Of a stretch of DNA of 64,000 nucleotides, positions 9,813-17,899 are shown piece after piece. Made by a program: the position numbers and the translations under genes. The stretch is from contig NZ_AP024523.1 in assembly GCF_024346585.1 (NCBI RefSeq), positions 319,001-383,000 on the forward strand. Reading direction: 5' to 3'. The stretch is from Streptococcus toyakuensis (lineage in GTDB: Bacteria > Bacillota > Bacilli > Lactobacillales > Streptococcaceae). Positions within the stretch are counted from its first letter, which is position 1. Every line of letters begins with the position of its first letter. The notes under the pieces are model-generated. The model searched no databases. It saw nothing but the letters and a program-made list of their open reading frames with translations, and was not told the origin of the DNA.

Positions 9813-10577
9813 TTATCCAAAGGATTTAGTTCTGTATTGCACAGGGCTAAGTCCTTTTAGTTTTACCTTAATTCGTTTATTGTTGTAGTAATCAATATAG
9901 TCTACAATGGCTTGTTCCAATTGCTTAAGCGACTGAAATGACTTCTCATAACCATAAAACATCTCCGATTTCAGAATGCCAAAGAAAGATTCCATCATGC
10001 CGTTGTCTGGGCTGTTACCTTTACGTGACATGGATGCTTGAATTCCCTTACCCTCTAGAAACTGATGATAAGAATCGTGTTGATATTGCCAGCCTTGGTC
10101 ACTATGGAGAATCGTATTCTCGTAGCGCTTCTCTGTGAATGCTTGTTCCAACATTGTTTTTACTTGTTCTAAGTTGGGTGAAGTTGAAAGATTATAGGCG
10201 ATAATTTCGCTATTAAAGCCATCTAAAACTGGTGATAAGTAAAGCTTTTGAGCGCTTGCTGGAATGGCAAATTCTGTCACGTCCGTATAACACTTTTCCA
10301 TTGGTTTAGCTGCTTCAAATTGGCGTTGAATAAGGTTGTCTGCTTTCTTGCCAACATCTCCTTTATGAGAAGAATACTTGCGTTTCTTGCGGATTCTAGC
10401 TTGTAAATTGAGCACTTTCATCAAGCGTTGAACTCTTTTATGATTGACCACATAACCACGATTTCTTAATTCTAAATGGATTCGACGATATCCGTAATTT
10501 CCTTTTTGTTCGGTAAAAATAGCTTGAATTTCAGCTTTAAGCTTTTGATCCTTATCTGGTTTGTCTAGCTGTTTCAA
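9813..10577 (-). CDS. IS3-family transposase OrfB (DDE integrase domain)
   Basis: Catalytic half of the transposase. The DDE residues lie in CYTDVTEF, LHSDQGWQYQH and NGMMESFFGILKSE, and the C terminus is the usual YNNKRIKVKLKGLSPVQYR. Given coordinates begin at a TTG. The same frame stays open upstream to beyond 10690 and encodes the family-typical [17 protein letters not shown], so the natural product is almost certainly an OrfAB fusion made by a -1 frameshift on the A-rich stretch (GGAAAAAGAG, reverse strand) near 10684. Confidence 0.9.
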   Translation of the reverse strand: MKQLDKPDKDQKLKAEIQAIFTEQKGNYGYRRIHLELRNRGYVVNHKRVQRLMKVLNLQARIRKKRKYSSHKGDVGKKADNLIQRQFEAAKPMEKCYTDVTEFAIPASAQKLYLSPVLDGFNSEIIAYNLSTSPNLEQVKTMLEQAFTEKRYENTILHSDQGWQYQHDSYHQFLEGKGIQASMSRKGNSPDNGMMESFFGILKSEMFYGYEKSFQSLKQLEQAIVDYIDYYNNKRIKVKLKGLSPVQYRTKSFG

Positions 10578-10645
10578 ATGATAGTAGTAGGTCGAACGAG
10601 CGAGTTTAATGGTTTTTAGAAGAATATCTAACGAAAAATCAGTGA

Positions 10646-11161
10646 TTAATTCTTGAACAATTTCTGTCTTTCTTCTTTCTCTTTTTCCTCCTTCAAGCGG
10701 AGTTCTCTCAACTTTTTTAGGACAGCATTCTCCGCTCTCAGATACTCGTTTTCTGCTTGAAGTCGTTCTAACTCTGTCATCTCTTCGGGTTTCTTCTTTG
10801 GTTTACGTCCCATTTTAGATGGTCTCCCTTTTGTTTTCTCAACAATAGTATACCCGTTTTTCTTGTATTGTGCCATCCAATTTGGAAGCATACCACGATT
10901 TGGGAGAGCATATTCGAGAGAAACTCTATCTTGAGACCAGTTTTCATGTAGAACTTTATCAATCATTTCTTGTTTTAATTCAGGAGAATAGTAACGATTT
11001 TTTTCTTTTTTGACGAACTCTATTCCGTAACGATCAATCAATTTAATCATGTACCTAATATTAGAATTGTTTATCCCAAATTTATTTGAAAGCTTCTCCA
11101 AGCTATAGCCTTGTTTTCTAAGTTCATAGATCTGAACTTTATCATCATAAGTTAATTTCAT
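10646..11161 (-). CDS. IS3-family transposase OrfA (helix-turn-helix)
   Basis: 171-residue DNA-binding half with two helix-turn-helix stretches ([20 protein letters not shown] and the [13 protein letters not shown] region) and a C-terminal leucine-zipper-like coil ([20 protein letters not shown]) that mediates OrfA/OrfAB contact. I chose the start MKLTYDD at 11161; a longer frame to 11218 would run through the inverted repeat. Ends in the A-rich frameshift zone feeding OrfB. Confidence 0.88.
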   Translation of the reverse strand: MKLTYDDKVQIYELRKQGYSLEKLSNKFGINNSNIRYMIKLIDRYGIEFVKKEKNRYYSPELKQEMIDKVLHENWSQDRVSLEYALPNRGMLPNWMAQYKKNGYTIVEKTKGRPSKMGRKPKKKPEEMTELERLQAENEYLRAENAVLKKLRELRLKEEKEKEERQKLFKN

Positions 11162-11220
11162 AATAAAAACACCCCAAAAGTTAGATTTTTTCTGTCTAAC
11201 TTTTGGGGTGCAGTTCAACT

Positions 11221-11240
11221 TGATAGGATGCGTTTTATCA
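11221..11240. terminator. Right arm of the IS-split terminator
   Basis: TGATAGGATGCGTTTTATCA pairs with the arm at 9747-9767. In reverse orientation this is the native 3' terminator region of piuA; alone it no longer forms the hairpin. Confidence 0.75.
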
Positions 11241-11269
11241 TGTAAAGATGTGATTGAGTTTAAAGTAGC

Positions 11270-12235
11270 TTATTTCAAGGCTTTTTGTGCGTCTTCAATC
11301 ATGAGTTTTGTTGATTCAAGTCCGCCTCCGCTTAGATACCAGAGGTCTGGTGTTAGTTGGATAATTTTACCATTTTTAGCTGCAGGTGTTTCAGCAATGA
11401 GGGCATTTTCTAGGACGCCATCGTTGCTTGAGTTGTCACCACCGATAGCAAGGGTACGGTTGATGACAAAGAGGATGTCAGGATTGATTTCTTTGACACT
11501 TTCAAAGCTGACTTCTTGTCCGTGGCGAGAATCTTCAAATTGAGTATCAGTTGGTTTGAATTTCAAGGTTTGGTACAAGAAAGAGAAACGAGATTGGGCA
11601 CCAAAGGCTGCCATTTTTCCTTCATTGAGGAGAATTGCGAGGGCTTTTTTGTCAGAGCTTTCATTTTTAGTAGCGACTTCTTGGATGCTCTTGTCTAGCT
11701 TGGCCAATTCTTCCTTGGCTTTCTGTGTACCAGTTTCACCAAAGGCGCTTGCTAGGGATTCGATATTAGCCTTGGTAGAAGTCCAGTAGTCATCTTTGCC
11801 TGCTTGGAAGAGAACAGTCGGAGCGATTTCGTTGAACTTATCTACGAATTTTTGGGTACGTGGTGAAGCGATAATTAGGTCTGGTTCAAGAGCAGCAAGG
11901 GCTTCTAGGTCTGGCTCAACCATAGAACCAACATTTTTAACTTTTCCAGCTAGGTCTTTAAGATAAGTCGGAACAGTTTTTGTAGGCATTCCGACGATAT
12001 TCTTTTCAAAACCTAAAACGCGAATAGTATCCGCAGCACCGAGGTCAAAGGTAATAATCTTTTCAGGCGCTTTTGAAAGTTTGACCTCGTCTAGTGAACT
12101 TTTAATGGTTACCTCTGTTGGAGCAGAGCTGCTTGTCTCCGACTGGCTGGTACTTGAGTTTGTACTACATGCACCAAGTAGGAGCAAGAAGCTGGCCACT
12201 AGGGCAGTGAAATAAAGTTTAAGGGATGTTTTCAT
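11270..12235 (-). CDS. piuA: Iron-complex ABC transporter substrate-binding lipoprotein PiuA
   Basis: 321-residue lipoprotein that captures ferric complexes (heme or catecholate-type ligands in the pneumococcus) outside the membrane. It has a lipoprotein signal with lipobox LLLGAC (Cys23), then a serine/threonine linker and a class III periplasmic-binding fold of the FatB/YclQ type (LGFEKNIVGMPTK, LEALAALEPDLIIAS). It is the last gene of the piuBDCA operon, after a 95-base gap behind the ATPase gene. The IS element just downstream disrupts its terminator but not the gene. Confidence 0.92.
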   Translation of the reverse strand: MKTSLKLYFTALVASFLLLLGACSTNSSTSQSETSSSAPTEVTIKSSLDEVKLSKAPEKIITFDLGAADTIRVLGFEKNIVGMPTKTVPTYLKDLAGKVKNVGSMVEPDLEALAALEPDLIIASPRTQKFVDKFNEIAPTVLFQAGKDDYWTSTKANIESLASAFGETGTQKAKEELAKLDKSIQEVATKNESSDKKALAILLNEGKMAAFGAQSRFSFLYQTLKFKPTDTQFEDSRHGQEVSFESVKEINPDILFVINRTLAIGGDNSSNDGVLENALIAETPAAKNGKIIQLTPDLWYLSGGGLESTKLMIEDAQKALK

Positions 12236-12330
12236 GATTTCTCCTTTTTAAAATGTGATAACGATGTAGGGAGTCTCTAGGTTTTATTGACTAAGAGACA
12301 AAATTTCTTCTAACTCGAGTTTCTGAGTTG

Positions 12331-13083
12331 CTAGCTATAGATACAGATCTTTTTGCCATTGATGTCAGCCAGCGTGATGGGAATCTCATATAGTTGACTG
12401 AGCAGGTCAGACTGCATGATTTGATTGGTTGTTCCCTTGCTAAAGACTTGACCGTCCTTGAAGGCGACAATTTCATCTGCATACTGACTGGCCATGTTGA
12501 TATCGTGGAGGACGATGATAATGGTCTTGCCGAGTTCCTCCACCAGTCGCCGAAGAATCTGCATCATGCTGACGCTTTGCTTGATATCGAGATTGTTGAG
12601 TGGTTCGTCCAGCAAGATAAAGTCCGTATCCTGGGCCAGTACCATAGCGATAAAGACCCGCTGGAGCTGGCCTCCAGACAGGCTATCGATGTAGCGGTCT
12701 TTTAAGGTGGTCAGTTCTAGATAGGTCAGGGTTTCTCGGATTTTTTCCCAATCTTCTGATCTAAGTCGACCTCGGCTGTAAGGAAAACGTCCAAAACTGA
12801 CCAGTTCTTCAACAGTCAATTTGGCTTGGTAATTGATTTTCTGCTTTAGGATAGTCAGTTCTTGAGCCAGTTCTTGTGAATTCCAGCTTTCGATTTCACG
12901 GCCTTTGATACTGAGTATTCCCTGATCCTTCTTGGTCAGTCTGCTCATGATGGATAGGAGAGTCGATTTTCCAGCACCATTGGGACCAATAAAGGCTGTC
13001 AGTTTCTGAGGACTGACTTCAAGCGAAATGCCTTGCAAAATATCCTGTTTTTGAATGGATTTGTCAATGTTTTCCAGTTTCAC
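12331..13083 (-). CDS. piuC: Iron ABC transporter ATP-binding protein PiuC
   Basis: 250-residue ATPase of the FecE/YclP type that powers the Piu importer. Walker A GPNGAGKST, signature LSGGQLQRV and Walker B FILLDEPLNNLD are all present. Its start overlaps the end of the permease gene by four bases (ATGA). A further reverse-strand frame over its 3' end is a shadow. Confidence 0.93.
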   Translation of the reverse strand: MKLENIDKSIQKQDILQGISLEVSPQKLTAFIGPNGAGKSTLLSIMSRLTKKDQGILSIKGREIESWNSQELAQELTILKQKINYQAKLTVEELVSFGRFPYSRGRLRSEDWEKIRETLTYLELTTLKDRYIDSLSGGQLQRVFIAMVLAQDTDFILLDEPLNNLDIKQSVSMMQILRRLVEELGKTIIIVLHDINMASQYADEIVAFKDGQVFSKGTTNQIMQSDLLSQLYEIPITLADINGKKICIYS

Positions 13084-14036
13084 TGACGCGCCCTCCTGTA
13101 TAGTAAGATAAAGAATAGGAGCCCCCCTACACTCTCGATGATCATGCTGATGCGAATTTCCAGTGCAAAGACTCGTTCAATCAGGGCCTGCCCCAAGGTC
13201 AAGCTAATAAATCCAACCAGAATGGCTACGATAAAGAGTAATTTGTGCCGATAGTCTTTGACAATCAGGTAGGTGAGGTTGGCCAGCATAAAGCCGAAGA
13301 AGGCCATAGGCCCTACCAGGGCAGTGGCCGTTGAGGTCAAAAGCACGATGCCCCAGAGGAGTTCTTTCTGTTCTTTTTCAACATCGAGTCCCAATATCTG
13401 AGCCGTTTCTCTTTGCAGGTGCAAGACATCCAAAATGACTGCTTTTCGAAAGAAAGAGATCGTCAAAGCGAGGATGATCAGAGAACCGATGGCTAGGATG
13501 GAAGTGTTGAGATGTTGAAAGGAGGCAAAGAGACTGTTCTGCAATTTATCGTATTCATTTGGATCCATCAGGACCTGAAGGAAGGTACTGATATTTCGAA
13601 AGAGACTTCCGAGTGCTAGACAGATCAACAGGATGAAGACCAGGTCTTGTTTCATCAGTGTCTTCAAGTAACCTTGTAAGGCAAGAAAGAAGAGGGATTG
13701 GACGAGAAGTAAGATTAGGAATTCTAAGATGGGAGACTTCCCGAGTTGAAGAAATTTGCTTTCAAAAACCAGTAGTAGAGTTTGTAGTAGGACGTAGAAG
13801 GATTCGATTCCTAAAATACTTGGCGTCAGGAAACGATTTTCCGTCAGGGTTTGAAAACTAATGGTCGAAATCCCAGTCGCGATAGCTACCAAGAGATAAA
13901 CGATGATCTTTTGGGAACGCAACTTCCAAGCAAAGACAGATAGGTGAGTAATGGGCCAAAAGTAGAGAAGGCAAGCTCCGATGGCCAGAATAATGAGAAG
14001 ACCGAAGAGTTTGGTATGTTTGCTTTTAAACTGCAT
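13080..14036 (-). CDS. piuD: Iron ABC transporter permease PiuD
   Basis: 318-residue polytopic permease of the FecCD family. The start MQFKSKHTK at 14036 lies inside the end of piuB (11-base overlap); an upstream in-frame ATG at 14084 would add 16 residues without a better ribosome site. Many hydrophobic helices are seen, plus the cytoplasmic loop between helices that contacts the ATPase (LGLDVEKEQKELLWGIV). It should pair with PiuB as a heterodimeric channel. Confidence 0.9.
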   Translation of the reverse strand: MQFKSKHTKLFGLLIILAIGACLLYFWPITHLSVFAWKLRSQKIIVYLLVAIATGISTISFQTLTENRFLTPSILGIESFYVLLQTLLLVFESKFLQLGKSPILEFLILLLVQSLFFLALQGYLKTLMKQDLVFILLICLALGSLFRNISTFLQVLMDPNEYDKLQNSLFASFQHLNTSILAIGSLIILALTISFFRKAVILDVLHLQRETAQILGLDVEKEQKELLWGIVLLTSTATALVGPMAFFGFMLANLTYLIVKDYRHKLLFIVAILVGFISLTLGQALIERVFALEIRISMIIESVGGLLFFILLYRRARQ

Positions 14037-14985
14037 CTTTTCGTCCCCCTCTCCATAGAAGTAGGATAAAGACGAGGCTACCAATGATTCCTAGTAGAAG
14101 ACTGACAGACAGCTCATAGGGCCGAATCAGAACTCGGGAAAGGATATCGCAGGCCAGAACTAGATTGGCATCGACCAGTGCTAAGATGAGTTTGGTATGA
14201 CTTAGATTATCTCCATAGCGCTTGCGAACAAGATTGGGAACAATAACTCCGAGAAATGGTAAGCCACCCACGGTAATCATGGTGACACTAGTTGTTAGCG
14301 CCACCAGAAAGAGGGCCAGTTTTTCAAGTAGAGAGTAAGAAATCCCCAAACTTTCACTGGTTTCTTTTCCTAGATTCATGATGGTAAAAGTTTGGGATAA
14401 TTTCCAAACGGCTATCAGGATAATGAGCCCTAAGAAAAGCCATTCATACTGATGAGTCTGAATCATGGAGAAGGAGCCCTGGGTCCAAGCTGTCATACTC
14501 TGAACCAGATTGAAACGGTAGGCGATAACTTCTGTCACAGAACCGATAATTCCACTATAGATGATCCCAATCAGAGGCAACATCCACCTTTCCTTTATAG
14601 TAAAAATGGTCATAAAGGCTAGGAAGAAGAGGGTGAATACGATGGATGAAACAAAAGCAAAGAGCATCTTTTGGGTCAGACTAGCCGACGGAAAGACAAA
14701 GAGGCTCAATACCATTCCCAGTTTGGCGGCTTCAGTCGTTCCAACTGTACTCGGAGCAGCAAACTGATTTTGGGTAATAGTCTGCATGAGGAGTCCTGCC
14801 ATACTCATACTAGAGGCGGTCAGGAGAATGCTAATGGTTCTTGGAAGACGAGACTCTTGAAAGAGAAGCCAGGTCTGCTGGTCGAAAGCAAAGAGTTTTC
14901 CCCATGAAAAATCACTGGTTCCAATGCTAATAGAGAGAAAGACTAGGAGTAGGAGTAAGCCAATTAAATAATGAGAAAGTTTCAT
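14026..14985 (-). CDS. piuB: Iron ABC transporter permease PiuB
   Basis: First gene of the operon; 319-residue FecCD-type permease with about nine or ten membrane helices and the coupling-loop stretch LGISYSLLEKLALFLVAL. I prefer the start at 14985 because AAAGGA lies at suitable distance upstream; the ATG at 15000 has no ribosome site. In the literature on pneumococci this operon is also called fatDCEB; its permeases surfaced as suppressors of codY loss (recalled, not checked). Confidence 0.9.
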   Translation of the reverse strand: MKLSHYLIGLLLLLVFLSISIGTSDFSWGKLFAFDQQTWLLFQESRLPRTISILLTASSMSMAGLLMQTITQNQFAAPSTVGTTEAAKLGMVLSLFVFPSASLTQKMLFAFVSSIVFTLFFLAFMTIFTIKERWMLPLIGIIYSGIIGSVTEVIAYRFNLVQSMTAWTQGSFSMIQTHQYEWLFLGLIILIAVWKLSQTFTIMNLGKETSESLGISYSLLEKLALFLVALTTSVTMITVGGLPFLGVIVPNLVRKRYGDNLSHTKLILALVDANLVLACDILSRVLIRPYELSVSLLLGIIGSLVFILLLWRGGRKDAV

Positions 14986-15065
14986 ACCCCATCCTTTCAT
15001 GTTGATTTGGTACCGAAAGATACCTGCGGATATTACTGTAACACGATTTCTTTAATCTGTGAATA

Positions 15066-15080
15066 AATTTTCTGACAATT
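15066..15080. promoter_or_regulatory. CodY-like box upstream of piuBDCA
   Basis: AATTTTCTGACAATT matches the CodY consensus AATTTTCWGAAAATT at 14 of 15 positions. It lies 81 bases before the piuB start, within the promoter region. CodY is the branched-chain-amino-acid/GTP-sensing repressor and is reported to control this iron transporter in S. pneumoniae (recalled knowledge). Confidence 0.7.
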
Positions 15081-15087
15081 TAATGAA

Positions 15088-15121
15088 TAAAATAAAGAGA
15101 GAGCGCCGAGGCTTTCTCCTT
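15088..15121 (-). terminator. Probable galE terminator
   Basis: On the reverse strand, GGAGAAAGCCTCGGCGCTCTCTC can fold into a GC-rich hairpin followed by TTTATTTT, just after the galE stop. It separates galE from piuBDCA, which lies on the same strand. Confidence 0.5.
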
Positions 15122-15128
15122 TGTTATC

Positions 15129-16127
15129 CTATTCCAAAATGTTTTTGCCTTCTTTAACACGCCAATGATAATCTGATAAAATAATATCTTCAAGAGAGTA
15201 GCTAGCCTTCCAATCAAGATATTTTTTAGCTTTTGATGCGTCTGCTAGGACGCTGGCTGGGTCACCAGCACGGCGAGCAACAATTTCGTGTGGTATTTTT
15301 TGATTCAGTAATTCTTCAGCAGTTTTAAAGATTTCTTTGACGGTATAGCCTTTTTCAGTTCCTAAGTTAAAGATTTGAGAAGAACTGTCTTCTTGAAATA
15401 GGTAGTTCATTCCTTTAACATGAGCCTGTGCAAGATCCAAGACATGGATGTAATCTCGAATACATGAACCATCACGTGTATCGTAGTCATCTCCAAATAT
15501 TTTCAGACTATCATTTTGTCCCAAAGCGGTCTTGTTGATATTTGGAATGATGTGAGTTGGATTTTTCACACGCAGACCGTTTGAAGTATCCATTTCAGCC
15601 CCAGCTACATTAAAGTAACGGAAAATGACATATTTCCAATCGTAGCGATTGGCCATCCAGTAAATCATTCGTTCGCCCATCAATTTTGTCTCTGCATAAG
15701 GATTGACAGGGTCGAGCGGGGTATCTTCAGTCGCCGGCTTGTCAATACAGTTATTACCATAGAGGGAAGCAGTCGAAGAGAACATGATTTTTTGAATGCC
15801 AACTTCAGACAAGACTTTGAGAACTTGGTTCATACCAGCAACATTGGCAGTGAAGTATTTGCTTGGGTTTTCAATGCTTTCGCTCACAACAATTTCACCT
15901 GCACAATGAAGAACAGCATCAATCTGATTTTCTTCTAAGTAAGCTTTTAGGGCACTAGAATCATAAACATCCAGTTGTTTAAAGCTAGCACGACTATCTA
16001 CAGCTGAACGATTTCCTGTAGAGAGATTATCTAGAACATGTACCTGATAGCCAGCATTTAAAAGAGCTTTAACGGTATGGGAGCCAATGTAGCCAGCTCC
16101 ACCTGTAACAAGAATTGTTTTGGTCAT
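15129..16127 (-). CDS. galE: UDP-glucose 4-epimerase
   Basis: 332-residue SDR-family enzyme interconverting UDP-glucose and UDP-galactose for the Leloir pathway and glycan precursors. NAD-binding GGAGYIGSH is at the N terminus, the catalytic Ser/Thr is in SSTASLYG and the YxxxK pair is in YAETKLMGE. It is a single-gene unit with its own promoter. Confidence 0.95.
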   Translation of the reverse strand: MTKTILVTGGAGYIGSHTVKALLNAGYQVHVLDNLSTGNRSAVDSRASFKQLDVYDSSALKAYLEENQIDAVLHCAGEIVVSESIENPSKYFTANVAGMNQVLKVLSEVGIQKIMFSSTASLYGNNCIDKPATEDTPLDPVNPYAETKLMGERMIYWMANRYDWKYVIFRYFNVAGAEMDTSNGLRVKNPTHIIPNINKTALGQNDSLKIFGDDYDTRDGSCIRDYIHVLDLAQAHVKGMNYLFQEDSSSQIFNLGTEKGYTVKEIFKTAEELLNQKIPHEIVARRAGDPASVLADASKAKKYLDWKASYSLEDIILSDYHWRVKEGKNILE

Positions 16128-16155
16128 GATTTTTTCCTTTTCCTAGTTTTCTACT

Positions 16156-16184
16156 ATTTTAAAGAAATAAGAAGGCGAAGTCAA
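16156..16184 (-). promoter_or_regulatory. galE promoter
   Basis: On the reverse strand, TTGACT (16179-16184) and TAAAAT (16156-16161) are separated by 17 bases, about 30 bases before the galE start. Confidence 0.65.
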
Positions 16185-16387
16185 CCGTTTTCTGTAATTT
16201 TCGTGAAAATGTAAAAAATATATCATTGAATTATTTTTTTGTTTGGGAATTAATAGTTTGATTGGTCTTGGAATAGTTCTTAGATTTCACCTCACATGCA
16301 AGAAAATACAAGCTTTTTCTAAGATACAGTAAGACTAAGATACTAATTTAGAAATCCACCTTCCCGCTATCCTTCTCCTATAAAAAG

Positions 16388-16396
16388 TGGTAAAAT
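16388..16396 (+). promoter_or_regulatory. Extended -10 promoter of pepA
   Basis: TGgTAAAAT sits 24 bases before the pepA start. The remainder of the 293-base galE-pepA divergent gap is AT-rich with no other feature I can name. Confidence 0.55.
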
Positions 16397-16420
16397 GGAT
16401 GAAAGAAAGAAGGAACTGAA

Positions 16421-17485
16421 ATGACAACATTATTTTCAAAAATCAAAGAAGTAACAGAACTTGCTGCGGTCTCAGGTCATGAAGCACCTGTCCGTGCTTA
16501 TCTTCGTGAAAAGTTGACACCGCACGTGGATGAAGTGGTGACAGATGGTTTGGGTGGTATTTTCGGGATTAAACATTCAGAAGCTGCAGATGCACCGCGC
16601 GTCTTGGTCGCTTCTCATATGGACGAAGTTGGTTTTATGGTCAGCGAGATTAAGCCAGACGGTACCTTCCGTGTCGTAGAAATCGGTGGCTGGAACCCCA
16701 TGGTGGTTAGCAGCCAACGTTTCAAACTCTTGACTCGTGATGGTCATGAAATTCCTGTGATTTCAGGATCTGTTCCGCCACATTTGACTCGTGGTAAGGG
16801 CGGACCAACCATGCCTGCTATTGCAGATATCGTCTTTGATGGTGGTTTTGCGGATAAGGCTGAGGCAGAAAGCTTTGGCATCCGTCCTGGCGACACCATT
16901 GTTCCAGATAGTTCTGCAATCTTGACAGCCAATGAAAAAAATATCATCTCAAAAGCTTGGGACAACCGCTACGGTGTTCTTATGGTTAGCGAGTTGGCGG
17001 AAGCTCTGTCAGGTCAAAAACTCGGGAATGAACTCTATCTTGGCTCTAACGTCCAAGAAGAGGTTGGTCTTCGTGGTGCTCATACATCTACAACTAAGTT
17101 TGACCCAGAAGTCTTCCTCGCAGTTGACTGTTCACCAGCTGGTGATGTCTACGGTGGTCAAGGTAAGATTGGAGATGGAACCTTGATTCGTTTCTACGAC
17201 CCAGGTCACTTGCTTCTCCCAGGAATGAAGGATTTCCTTTTGACAACGGCTGAAGAAGCTGGTATCAAGTACCAATACTACTGTGGTAAAGGCGGAACAG
17301 ACGCTGGCGCAGCTCATCTGAAAAATGGTGGTGTCCCATCTACAACAATCGGTGTTTGCGCTCGTTATATCCATTCTCATCAAACCCTCTACGCTATGGA
17401 TGACTTCTTAGAAGCGCAAGCTTTCTTGCAAGCCTTGGTGAAAAAATTGGATCGTTCAACGGTTGATTTGATTAAAAATTATTAA
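16421..17485 (+). CDS. pepA: Glutamyl aminopeptidase (M42 family)
   Basis: 354-residue cytoplasmic metallo-aminopeptidase that releases N-terminal Glu/Asp residues from peptides; M42 members form large tetrahedral dodecamers. The metal-binding and catalytic stretches are SHMDEVGFM, KAWDNRYG, NVQEEVGLRGA and AVDCSPAGD, with the terminal GVCARYIHSHQ. A strong AGAAGGAA ribosome site precedes the ATG. Confidence 0.94.
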   Translation: MTTLFSKIKEVTELAAVSGHEAPVRAYLREKLTPHVDEVVTDGLGGIFGIKHSEAADAPRVLVASHMDEVGFMVSEIKPDGTFRVVEIGGWNPMVVSSQRFKLLTRDGHEIPVISGSVPPHLTRGKGGPTMPAIADIVFDGGFADKAEAESFGIRPGDTIVPDSSAILTANEKNIISKAWDNRYGVLMVSELAEALSGQKLGNELYLGSNVQEEVGLRGAHTSTTKFDPEVFLAVDCSPAGDVYGGQGKIGDGTLIRFYDPGHLLLPGMKDFLLTTAEEAGIKYQYYCGKGGTDAGAAHLKNGGVPSTTIGVCARYIHSHQTLYAMDDFLEAQAFLQALVKKLDRSTVDLIKNY

Positions 17486-17506
17486 ATCATAAGGGAGGTG
17501 GTAGGG

Positions 17507-17803
17507 ATGGTAGAACCAAACCTAGAAAGCCTTGTAAAAGATCTTTACAATCATGCTCGACATGATTTGAGTGAGGATTTAGTTGCTGCTCTCCTAGAGA
17601 CTGCTAAAAAACTGCCTACTACAAATGAGCAATTGCTGGCAGTTCGTCTCTCAGGCCTGGTCAATCGTGAATTGCTCAAGAATCCCAGACATCCGGCACC
17701 TGAGTTGCTCAACTTGGCTCGCTTTATCAAAAGAGAAGAAGCCAAGTACAGGGGAACTGCAGCTTCTGCGCTTATGTACGGGGAGCTCTTTAAAATGCTT
17801 TGA
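17507..17803 (+). CDS. EntA-type bacteriocin immunity-like protein
   Basis: 98-residue soluble, helix-rich protein. Its layout (repeated amphipathic helices, EQLLAVRLSGLVNRELL, PAPELLNLARFIKREEAKYR) resembles the enterocin A immunity family, which forms a small four-helix bundle. I chose ATG 17507 because GGGAGG lies eight bases upstream; GTG 17498 would sit within that site. It lies directly behind pepA and is probably cotranscribed. No bacteriocin gene is adjacent, so it would be an orphan immunity gene; the function is inferred. Confidence 0.7.
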   Translation: MVEPNLESLVKDLYNHARHDLSEDLVAALLETAKKLPTTNEQLLAVRLSGLVNRELLKNPRHPAPELLNLARFIKREEAKYRGTAASALMYGELFKML

Positions 17804-17830
17804 TTCCATTGTGAATCAAAGCATTTTTCT
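17792..17830. terminator. Strong terminator after the immunity-like gene
   Basis: A perfect 15-bp stem, AAAATGCTTTGATTC against GAATCAAAGCATTTT, with a 6-base loop and a T run. Its left arm overlaps the last codons of the gene. Confidence 0.9.
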
Positions 17831-17861
17831 ATATGGTAGAAGAGCAATTCTTGATTAGGAG

Positions 17862-17891
17862 AAGAAAAAGCCATCCCATTTAGGATAGCTT
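17862..17891 (-). terminator. Terminator of the Na/Pi symporter gene
   Basis: On the reverse strand AAGCTATCC pairs, with mismatches, with GGGATGGCTT, followed by a T-rich tail. It faces the preceding terminator, closing a convergent gene pair. Confidence 0.6.
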
Positions 17892-17899
17892 CTTGGTTC

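Larger units (their letters stand above)
9782..11217 (-). mobile_element. IS3-family insertion sequence (IS150-like), 1436 bp
   Basis: A complete element. The left end TGTACTGACCCC and the right end (reverse strand) TGAACTGCACCC begin 25-bp imperfect terminal inverted repeats (21 of 25 match), both ending in AAAAGTTAGACA. A 3-bp target duplication ACT flanks it at 9779-9781 and 11218-11220. It carries orfA and orfB in the -1 frameshift arrangement typical of the family, with an intact DDE set, so it may be active. Confidence 0.92.

Noticed and set aside
11208..11543. 111-codon forward frame across the IS right end and piuA
   Set aside because: Antisense to piuA, begins inside the IS terminal repeat, and has no ribosome site.
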